DNA from: Oscillibacter sp.
Lineage (GTDB): Bacteria > Bacillota > Clostridia > Oscillospirales > Oscillospiraceae
Direction: 5' to 3'
Assembly: GCA_009773995.1 (NCBI GenBank)
Contig: VSMY01000060.1
Location: forward strand, 1-15,981
DNA length: 15,981 nt
In this document: positions 7,286 through 12,455 of the stretch, one piece after another
Position numbering within the stretch: position 1 is the stretch's first letter
Layout of the letters: the number at the start of each line of letters is the position of its first letter
Notes under the pieces: generated by a model
The model's input: only the letters and a program-made list of their open reading frames with translations
Told to the model about the DNA's origin: nothing
Database searches by the model: none
Program-made: the position numbers and the translations under genes

Positions 7286-8287
7286 TTACTCCTGTCCGTA
7301 AAATACGGTTTCCAGAATCTCCTCCTCCGTGATTCCCCCGAAATAGTCCTGAAGCGGGTACTGCTCCAGCGCTCCGGCCACATCCTCCCGGCGGAAGGGA
7401 ACGCCCCGCAGGGCCTCCGCCAGCGGCTCCAGGGAACGGCGCGAGAGGAAATCCCCCCGGAACGCGATTCCGGTGATCCGCCCCTCTTTCACAGAGGCCC
7501 GGACCTCCAGGCTTCCGCCGTCCCAGCGCCGCTTGTTCGTCATGTCGTAGGCGGGCGAGCGCCCGAAGTTCCATTCCCAGGTATCGTACCGGCTCCGCTT
7601 CAGCGCCTCCACGGCCTCCAGCTCCTCCGGAGACAGGGCCCCGCTTACGAAGCCCTCTCCCGCCAGGGCCGTCTTGAGGTAGGCCCAGAAGGCCGGCAGA
7701 TCCATATCCGGCTGTAGGAAATCCCGGATGTTCCCCACCCGGCTGCGGACGGACTTCGCGCTCTTGGAGCGGAACTTTTCCGGGTCTGCCCGCAAAGACC
7801 CCGCCACCATGCCGGGGTCCGCGTCGAACAGCAGCGTTCCGTGGTGCAGGATCCGGCCGTTCAGCAGCCGCTGGGCCGTCCCCGAGACCTTCTTCCCCTC
7901 CACCAGAATGTCGTTCCGTCCTGATGCCTCCGCCTGGAGGCCCAGGCCCAGGAGGGCGTTGACCACGGGCCGGGTAAAGCGCTCCATGGCCAGGCGCTCC
8001 GTCTTTCCGGCGTCGGTAATGAAGGAATAATTCAGATTCCCCAAGTCGTGGTACACCGCGCCGCCGCCGGTGGTCCGCCGGACCACCCGGATACCGTGGG
8101 CCTCCACAAAGGCCCGGTCGATCTCCTCCTCCGTGTTTTGGTTCCGTCCGACGACAACCGTGTTGTCGTTCTGCCAGAGGATAAGATAGTCCCCCAGCCT
8201 CCGGCTGGACAGCACGTACTCCTCAAAAGCCAGGTTGTAAAAGGGATCCTGGGACCCCGTCTCTAAATAGGTCACTCGCGTATCCAT
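7286..8287 (-). CDS. lplA: Lipoate-protein ligase A
   Basis: Activates free lipoate with ATP to lipoyl-AMP and attaches it to the lysine of lipoyl domains or GcvH. It is 333 residues, about the size of two-domain LplA. Seen: QDPFYNLAFEEYVL near the N-terminus, RRTTGGGAVYHDLGNLNYSF (70-89, the lipoate-binding RRxxGGGxVxHD motif), GRNDILVEGKKVSGTAQR containing Lys133 (the position of the E. coli LplA active-site lysine), HHGTLLFD, and a C-terminal accessory domain (~245-333) with WEWNFGRSPAYDMTNKRRW. The ATG at 8287 is preceded by AGAGGAAG and starts exactly where the family starts; an in-frame ATG at 8389 would add 34 residues and has its GGAG only one base away. It is convergent to the lpdA-MFS genes. 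It shares the lipoate theme with lpdA, but has its own promoter. Confidence 0.95.
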   Translation of the reverse strand: MDTRVTYLETGSQDPFYNLAFEEYVLSSRRLGDYLILWQNDNTVVVGRNQNTEEEIDRAFVEAHGIRVVRRTTGGGAVYHDLGNLNYSFITDAGKTERLAMERFTRPVVNALLGLGLQAEASGRNDILVEGKKVSGTAQRLLNGRILHHGTLLFDADPGMVAGSLRADPEKFRSKSAKSVRSRVGNIRDFLQPDMDLPAFWAYLKTALAGEGFVSGALSPEELEAVEALKRSRYDTWEWNFGRSPAYDMTNKRRWDGGSLEVRASVKEGRITGIAFRGDFLSRRSLEPLAEALRGVPFRREDVAGALEQYPLQDYFGGITEEEILETVFYGQE

Positions 8288-8565
8288 ACGTCTTCCTCTT
8301 TCCCCAGGGCCGGACGCCCCGGATAAGCCGTCCATCAGGCCGGTCAAATGCTCCTCAATGTCCTCAATGGTCTGCGCCGCCGTTTTCATGCTCCGGCCCG
8401 CGATTTACCCCGGCAGTCGGCCGATGGCGTCCCGGATGCCCTTGGACTCCCGGCGGATGCGGACACGGTAGCTGTGCCAAATATCCTTCTCCGCGAGGGT
8501 GCGGGCCCGGCGGCTCTTGCGGTACGGCGTTGATTCTCTATCGGACGGTCCCGCTCCTTGTCTGC
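8288..8565 (-). other. Long lplA leader with coding-like, start-less stretch
   Basis: About 280 nt separate the predicted lplA transcription start from its ATG. In the lplA frame there is an open stretch ending in TAA at 8405-8407 (about 41 codons from 8530; for example LAEKDIWHSYRVRIRRESKG). Its third positions are almost all G or C, as in real genes here. No ATG, GTG or TTG opens it, although AAGGAG occurs 5' of it. After the TAA the frame reopens at ATG 8389 with MKTAAQTIEDIEEHLTGLMD and runs into lplA. It could be a decayed gene end, a leader peptide region, or an untranslated RNA with coding-like composition. I recognise no family and no known riboswitch. Confidence 0.35.
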
Positions 8566-8571
8566 TTTTTT

Positions 8572-8600
8572 ATTATAGGGTCCGCATTCCGAAAAGTCAA
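8572..8600 (-). promoter_or_regulatory. Sigma-A-type promoter for lplA
   Basis: On the minus strand, -35 TTGACT (8600-8595) is followed by a 17-nt spacer and a perfect -10 TATAAT (8577-8572). The expected start is near 8565, in or just past an A-run. This is the strongest promoter match I find in the window, and lplA is the first convincing gene downstream. Confidence 0.8.
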
Positions 8601-8809
8601 CCGCCCCCAGTCGTTCTGCATGTCCCGCAAAAGGGCGTTCCGGGTTTTGCCACGGTTATTTCAGCTGTTTCTCCGCCTGTCCCACTGTCTCGTATCAAGC
8701 AGGCGGAGCAAACCGCCTTGCCGCTGGGCAACGGAAAGGAAATTCCTCTCGGCCGCCGGCACAATCAGCGGCGAATAGAACCCCGCATGAAGCATCTAAA
8801 ATAAGAGAG
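8601..8809. other. Intergenic stretch without a recognised gene
   Basis: Short open frames exist on the plus strand (for example to 8804), but their translations are rich in Pro, Arg and Ser, lack hydrophobic patterning and resemble no family I know. I see no tRNA, no terminal inverted repeats and no transposase remnant. It is probably decayed or spacer DNA between the kinase relic and the lplA promoter. Confidence 0.4.
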
Positions 8810-8849
8810 GGCCGACGCTTCCCCTTCCGGAAGCATCGGCCTTGTTTTT
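8810..8849. terminator. Terminator hairpin, possibly bidirectional
   Basis: GGCCGACGCTTCC (8810-8822) pairs with GGAAGCATCGGCC (8829-8841), with one C-A mismatch and a 6-nt loop. On the plus strand it is followed by TTGTTTTT, a good tail, but no plus-strand gene ends just before it. On the minus strand the tail is CTCTCTTATTTT, and it lies directly after the stop of the decayed kinase fragment. It most likely ended that minus-strand gene, possibly together with the RHH gene. Confidence 0.7.
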
Positions 8850-9012
8850 ACGCCAGCCCTCTGTAATATACGCGGACAAATGGCTCGGGCGGATTTCAGG
8901 CCGTAACCGTGGAGCCGGTCTTCCCGGATGGAACGAAGCACGCCCTCTTCCCGGACAAGGCCCGCCGGTTCAAACCGGGCATTTTCCACCCCGGCGATGA
9001 ACGCGCGGCCTT
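8848..9012 (-). pseudogene. Relic of an AgrC-like GHKL sensor histidine kinase (C-terminal ATPase part)
   Basis: Reading the minus strand from the TAA just upstream gives FIAGVENARFEPAGLV, then REEGVLRSIREDRLHGYGLK. This follows the C-terminus of GHKL kinases of the AgrC type: 'VENPy...', a short charged loop, and the G2 box 'HGYGLKSI'. After KSARAI the frame no longer fits. Removing one T from the TTT near 8880 restores VRVYYRG, comparable to the family's 'iv.kYgG', and then reaches TAA at 8848-8850. The dimerisation region, the N box and all membrane helices are missing, and only about 55 residues remain. So it is both 5'-deleted and frameshifted. It may mark a former quorum-sensing type two-component locus; no response regulator is seen. 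Short match, so moderate confidence. Confidence 0.55.
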
Positions 9013-9027
9013 ATCATGGGAAACGGA

Positions 9028-9201
9028 TTAGGGCTGCTCTTCCATGTTGGAAAGCGCGTAGATAATCATCTGGTTGATCAGCTCATTCCGGCTGATGCCA
9101 ACGGCGGCGGCTTTTTCGTCAACTATGTGCAGAAGATCAACCGAAATTCTCATGGAGATGACTTCCTTTTCCGGTTTGCGAGCTATAAATTTTGGCACCA
9201 T
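9028..9201 (-). CDS. Small ribbon-helix-helix (Arc/CopG-type) DNA-binding protein
   Basis: A 57-residue protein: MVPKFIARKPEKEVISMR, then ISVDLLHIVDEKAAAVG, then ISRNELINQMIIYALSNM and a short acidic tail. This is the RHH layout: a beta strand (VISMRISVD, ~14-22) that pairs in the dimer and reads the major groove, helix A (LLHIVDEKAAAVG), the turn ISRNE, and helix B (LINQMIIYALSNM). The start is ATG at 9201, with GGAAAGGCGG upstream. It is divergent from the VTC-CotH operon, and the region between carries a perfect palindrome and the operon promoter, so it is the obvious candidate for local and self-regulation. Similar small RHH proteins are common in Oscillospiraceae and occur in many contexts, so regulation of this operon is inference. 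A toxin-antitoxin role is less likely because no toxin gene adjoins it. Confidence 0.82.
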   Translation of the reverse strand: MVPKFIARKPEKEVISMRISVDLLHIVDEKAAAVGISRNELINQMIIYALSNMEEQP

Positions 9202-9218
9202 GACCACCGCCTTTCCTC

Positions 9219-9247
9219 TTGCATATTGTATTCTTTTCTGCTATGAT
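9219..9247 (+). promoter_or_regulatory. Promoter of the VTC-DUF4956-CotH operon
   Basis: -35 TTGCAT (9219-9224), 17-nt spacer, -10 TATGAT (9242-9247) preceded by TGC, an extended -10. The expected start is about 9254, giving a leader of about 200 nt before the first ATG at 9453. It lies in the AT-rich divergent region just outside the RHH gene start. On the opposite strand a TACAAT box near 9228 could serve the RHH gene, but its -35 is poor. Confidence 0.65.
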
Positions 9248-9265
9248 AGAAAGTGTTTTAATGAT

Positions 9266-9293
9266 GATATCTAAAATAGATATCTATTTTAGA
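9266..9293. promoter_or_regulatory. Perfect 24-bp palindrome, probable operator
   Basis: The sequence 9270-9293 is its own reverse complement, with half-site TCTAAAATAGAT. It overlaps a direct repeat GATATCTA at 9266-9273 and 9279-9286 (13-bp period). It lies about 15-40 nt downstream of the predicted operon start and 70-90 nt upstream of the RHH start codon. A dimeric repressor here could control both directions. A stem-loop at the mRNA 5' end is an alternative reading, but a gap-free AT-rich palindrome without loop fits a DNA site better. Confidence 0.65.
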
Positions 9294-9307
9294 ATACGAT
9301 TCGCAAA

Positions 9308-9401
9308 AGGACGGGTGAGAGGGCGAGCGTCCTCAAGGCAACAGGGAGAGAGAACCTATTCGCAAGGCTCCTCTTGCGGCCGTAAGGACCTGCGGCCGCA
9401 G
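9308..9401 (+). promoter_or_regulatory. Structured 5' leader of the VTC-CotH operon
   Basis: The leader can form AGGACG/CGTCCT (9308-9313 with 9328-9333), GCAAG/CTTGC (9362-9366 with 9373-9377, loop GCTCCT) and TGCGGCCG/CGGCCGCA (9375-9382 with 9393-9400, loop of 10 nt). The last two share 9375-9377 and so are mutually exclusive at the edges. An alternative self-complementary block CTGCGGCCGCAG is at 9390-9401. This may be a regulated leader. It does not match the c-di-GMP (GEMM) riboswitch core well enough for me to call it. Confidence 0.4.
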
Positions 9402-9452
9402 TCTCGTCCCGCTCATCCGGGCGGACACAACCGTGGAAAGGAGCGCACGCTT

Positions 9453-10148
9453 ATGCTGGCCGTGTTGCGGCGGGAGGAAAAATATCTGCTTACGCTGGAA
9501 GAAGCGCTGCAATGCGCCGCCCGCTTTGAAAGGGTGCTGACGCCGGACAATTTCTCCCTGAACGGCTCTTACCGAATCCGATCGCTCTACTTCGACACGA
9601 CGGACGACCGGGATTTTCACGATAAGCTTACGGAGCAGAACTGCCGCCAGAAAATACGCCTTCGCATCTATTCGCCTGAGGACAGCCGCGTCAAGCTGGA
9701 GCTGAAACAGAAGGAAAACGTCTACCAGAAAAAGCGCACGCTGCTGATTACCCGGGAGGACGCCCAGGCCCTGGTGGAAGGCCGGTATTCTGTTTTGCTG
9801 CATTACGGCGACCCTTTTGCGGGGGAGATGTTCGTCCTGCTGACGGAGGGCTGCTATCGCCCCAAGACGATTGTGGAATACAGCCGAAGGGCGTTTATGG
9901 CCAAGGAAAACAACATTCGCCTGACCTTTGACAGCGATATCCGGGCTCTGGAAGGCAGCCGCAGCTTCTTTTCCTCCGCCTTGCCGCTGTATCCGGTGCT
10001 GCCTGGGGACCAGGTGGTTTTTGAGGTAAAATACAACCAATTCCTTCTGGGGTATATCATGGACCTCATCCGGTGCGTAGACCGGCGGAGCGTATCCTCC
10101 AGCAAGTACTGTCTGGGGCGGTCTCTCGGCTATCCGCTCCTGTATTGA
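9453..10148 (+). CDS. VTC-domain protein (CYTH/triphosphate-tunnel fold, polyphosphate polymerase-like)
   Basis: A 231-residue stand-alone VTC domain, the fold of yeast Vtc4, which makes polyphosphate from ATP inside a basic, metal-containing tunnel. Tunnel-type signatures are in order: RREEKYLL (E9/K11, the ExK-like start), YRIRSLYFDTTD (~40-51), KIRLRIY (~67-73), KLELKQKENVYQKKR (~81-95), VEYSRRAF, NNIRLTFDSDI and VFEVKYN (~189-195). The ATG at 9453 has GGAAAGGAG 9 nt before it; the frame stays open upstream without a better start, and that upstream translation looks non-coding. It has no membrane segment. Bacterial VTC proteins recur beside DUF4956 and CotH genes, as here, which suggests a shared membrane complex. 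Polyphosphate synthesis itself is not shown; a nucleotide- or triphosphate-using reaction is the safer statement. Confidence 0.9.
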   Translation: MLAVLRREEKYLLTLEEALQCAARFERVLTPDNFSLNGSYRIRSLYFDTTDDRDFHDKLTEQNCRQKIRLRIYSPEDSRVKLELKQKENVYQKKRTLLITREDAQALVEGRYSVLLHYGDPFAGEMFVLLTEGCYRPKTIVEYSRRAFMAKENNIRLTFDSDIRALEGSRSFFSSALPLYPVLPGDQVVFEVKYNQFLLGYIMDLIRCVDRRSVSSSKYCLGRSLGYPLLY

Positions 10149-10167
10149 GCGCGGAGGTTCTCTGCGC
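10149..10167 (+). other. Short intergenic stem-loop after the VTC gene
   Basis: GCGCGGAG (10149-10156) pairs with CTCTGCGC (10160-10167), including a G-U pair, with loop GTT, directly after the VTC stop. A-rich sequence follows, so it is not a plus-strand terminator. It could tune mRNA stability or expression between the first two operon genes. Confidence 0.4.
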
Positions 10168-10202
10168 ATAAAAAACGAGACATAAAGAAAAGGGGTTTTT
10201 CC

Positions 10203-10910
10203 ATGAGACAGTATCTCTACGACATGATCAACAGCACCGGCACCCTCAGCACACAGGACGTCCTGATTCGAGTCGGGATGTCGATCCTGTTCGGACTTTT
10301 GATTTTTGTCTCCTACCGGCTGACCCACGAAGGGTCTATTTACAGCACCAAGTTCAACATCACCCTGCTGACGCTGACCATTTTGACCACCATGGTCATG
10401 ACGGTCATCGGAAACAACGTGGCCCTCTCTTTGGGCATGGTGGGCGCGCTGTCCATCGTGCGCTTCCGCACCTCCATCAAGGACAGCCGGGACACAACGT
10501 ACATTTTCTGGACCATCATCATCGGCATCTGCTGCGGCGTAGGCGACTTTATGGTGGCCAGCATCGGCAGCGCGGGGGTATTTCTGGTTTTGCTGGTCCT
10601 TGGCCGGGTGAAGAACGAAAACCGGGTGCTGCTGGTGGTCCGGGGAGACTTTGAAAAGGAGGACGACATCCGCAAGACGGTGTTCGAGTATTTTACCAGG
10701 CCTCCCGTCATGAAGGCGGAGAACACCTCCGGCGACTCCGTGGAGCTGATCTACGAGCTGGACCGCAGGTCCATGGTGGCCTCCGCCAAGCGGGAGACGA
10801 CCCAGGCCGCCGCCGAGGGGCGGCAGCGGGCCACCATTATCCGAAGGTTGCGGGACCTGGGCGGCATTGAGTATGTGAACATCGTGGTCCAGAGTGACGA
10901 GATTTCCTGA
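10203..10910 (+). CDS. DUF4956 membrane protein
   Basis: A 235-residue integral membrane protein of the DUF4956 family. Hydrophobic segments lie at about 20-40, 52-72, 74-86 and 100-135. The conserved core is GMVGALSIVRFRTSIKDSRD (78-97), placed between membrane helices, followed by TYIFWTIIIGICCGVGDF. The C-terminal ~100 residues (from ~136) are soluble, with alternating strands and helices (RVLLVVRGDF, VELIYELDRR, YVNIVVQSDE), resembling a small cytoplasmic ferredoxin-like domain. AAAGGGG precedes the ATG at 10203. No biochemical function is established for the family to my knowledge. Its constant pairing with VTC and CotH suggests it anchors the VTC enzyme or forms a channel. The conserved RFR...KD...D polar motif in the membrane region would be the place to look for activity. 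Confidence 0.9.
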   Translation: MRQYLYDMINSTGTLSTQDVLIRVGMSILFGLLIFVSYRLTHEGSIYSTKFNITLLTLTILTTMVMTVIGNNVALSLGMVGALSIVRFRTSIKDSRDTTYIFWTIIIGICCGVGDFMVASIGSAGVFLVLLVLGRVKNENRVLLVVRGDFEKEDDIRKTVFEYFTRPPVMKAENTSGDSVELIYELDRRSMVASAKRETTQAAAEGRQRATIIRRLRDLGGIEYVNIVVQSDEIS

Positions 10911-10928
10911 GCAAGGGGAGCGTTCTGT

Positions 10929-12455
10929 ATGAAGTACCGATGGATTTTTCTGCTGGCGGTGACCACCGTCCTAGTCCTGTCTGTCGCCGCCAGCGGGGTG
11001 GAGCCGGAGCGGAACCGCTATCACCAGCACCTGGAGGCGGCGGATAAGCCCCCTTGTACGGACCACGATGAGTCTGTTTTCTGCACGCACCTTCCGTTGA
11101 TGGAGATCACGACGGACGGGCCTGTGCCGGGGCCTTACCTACAGGAAACCGGCGCCGTTTCCAGCAACGTATGGGCCGTGTCCAATAAGATCCGCAATTA
11201 TGAGATGGTGGCCGCTTCCGTGCGGTATTTTGACAGCGAGACGGAAAACAATCATCTCTCCGACCAGCCGGCGGTGGAGGAACGGGCCATGTTCCGCATC
11301 CGGGGAGCCTCCTCCCGGAGCTTTGACAAAAAGAATTATCTGATAAAATTTACGGAGGAGGATATGACCCACAGCCTGGATGTTTCTCTCTCGGGGATGA
11401 CCGGGGACGACAGCTGGGCGCTCCACGGTCCTTTTCTGGATAAGTCCCTGATTCGGAATTACCTGTGCTATAACCTGGCGGGAGAGATTATGGATTATGC
11501 GCCGAACGCCCGGTTCTGCGAGCTGTTCCTCAATGGGGAGTATATGGGCCTCTATCTGCTGACGGAGAAAATCAGCTACAGCGAAAACGGCCGAATCAAC
11601 TTTACCGCAACCGATCCAAACCTGACCGTCACCTCCTATATTCTCCAGGTCGACCGGGGAGCCGTCGATCCCCGGTACGCTATGGAGACCTTCGGGTCCA
11701 ACAGCTATCAGACCAGAACGAAGCTGCGCGCGGGCCAGGGCCACATCGAAATCGTTTATCCCGCGAAAAGTCTGACACAGCGCCAGCACGACTACATCGT
11801 TTCCGATTTTTCCCGCTTTGAAAAGGCGGTCTTCTCGTTTGACTACAACCACCCGGACCGGGGTTACCGAAGATACATCGACACGCAGTCCTTCATTGAC
11901 TTCTTCCTCATCAACGAGTTCACCCTGAACTATGACGCTCCGGGCCTGTCCACCTACCTCTATAAGGATGTGAGCGGCAGGCTGAAAATGTGCGTCTGGG
12001 ACTTTGACGCGGCCTTTGACTACTACCGTTACTCGGAGGTCACGACGGAGACCTTCCGGATTCATAACGCACTGTGGTTCAAATACCTGTTTAAGGACAA
12101 GGCGTTTGTGGACCAGGTTGTGGACCGGTACGCGGATCTCCGGAAGCGCTTTTTTAACGAGGACTACCTCTTCCAATACATCGACGATACCGTGGCTTAC
12201 CTGGGTCCCGCCGTCCAGCGCAACTACGAAAAATGGGGCTACAGCTTCAACCCTACCTACAACGGCGTCGATTATGATTACCTGGAACCGGAGTCCCGGA
12301 ATGTGCGCAGCTTCGAGGAGGCCATCCAGCAGATCAAGGATACGATCACCATACGGCTGGAACATATGGACAATCATCTGGATCGGCTGTATACCCTCTG
12401 CCATGAGTCCATGAATAAGCGCTATAACCATCAGACGGAGGCCGGAGGCGCATGA
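10929..12455 (+). CDS. Exported CotH-family kinase-like protein
   Basis: 508 residues. An N-terminal signal sequence (MKYRWIFLLAVTTVLVLSVAAS, basic start, hydrophobic core, likely cut or anchored near residue 22) is followed by a ~40-residue linker. The CotH domain begins at HLPLMEITTDG (~54). Marks of the family: FRIRGASSRSFDKKNYLIKF (~122-141), ALHGPFLDKSLIRNYLCYNL, ELFLNGEYMGLYLLTEKI (~198-215), YIDTQSFIDFFLINEFTLN (~316-334) and the metal-binding type motif VWDFDAAFD (~356-364). CotH of Bacillus is an atypical secreted protein kinase acting on spore coat proteins; homologues occur in non-spore settings. The stop overlaps the next start (ATGA), so it is translationally coupled to the glycosidase-like gene, a possible target or partner. 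Ribosome-binding site AAGGGGAG. Confidence 0.92.
   Translation: MKYRWIFLLAVTTVLVLSVAASGVEPERNRYHQHLEAADKPPCTDHDESVFCTHLPLMEITTDGPVPGPYLQETGAVSSNVWAVSNKIRNYEMVAASVRYFDSETENNHLSDQPAVEERAMFRIRGASSRSFDKKNYLIKFTEEDMTHSLDVSLSGMTGDDSWALHGPFLDKSLIRNYLCYNLAGEIMDYAPNARFCELFLNGEYMGLYLLTEKISYSENGRINFTATDPNLTVTSYILQVDRGAVDPRYAMETFGSNSYQTRTKLRAGQGHIEIVYPAKSLTQRQHDYIVSDFSRFEKAVFSFDYNHPDRGYRRYIDTQSFIDFFLINEFTLNYDAPGLSTYLYKDVSGRLKMCVWDFDAAFDYYRYSEVTTETFRIHNALWFKYLFKDKAFVDQVVDRYADLRKRFFNEDYLFQYIDDTVAYLGPAVQRNYEKWGYSFNPTYNGVDYDYLEPESRNVRSFEEAIQQIKDTITIRLEHMDNHLDRLYTLCHESMNKRYNHQTEAGGA

Noticed and set aside
8288..8389. 34-residue N-terminal extension of LplA
   Set aside because: The ATG at 8389 has a GGAG only one base away, while ATG 8287 has a well-spaced site and matches the family start.
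8499..8804. Plus-strand open frame of about 100 residues before the hairpin
   Set aside because: Pro/Arg-rich, no ribosome-binding site, no family resemblance, and it crosses the lplA promoter; it probably arises from GC-rich composition.
9028..9201. Antitoxin of a toxin-antitoxin pair
   Set aside because: The RHH fold fits, but no toxin-sized gene overlaps or follows it; only the decayed kinase fragment lies downstream.
9340..9400. c-di-GMP (GEMM-type) riboswitch before the surface operon
   Set aside because: CGCAAGGCT only loosely resembles the GEMM-I CGCAAAGCC element, and the GGCAAACC and tetraloop-receptor parts and paired geometry are missing. A covariance search would be decisive.
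9219..9452. Upstream extension of the VTC protein in the same open frame
   Set aside because: The translation crosses the operator and leader hairpins and is Arg/Gly/Ser-rich without VTC similarity; ATG 9453 has the good ribosome-binding site.
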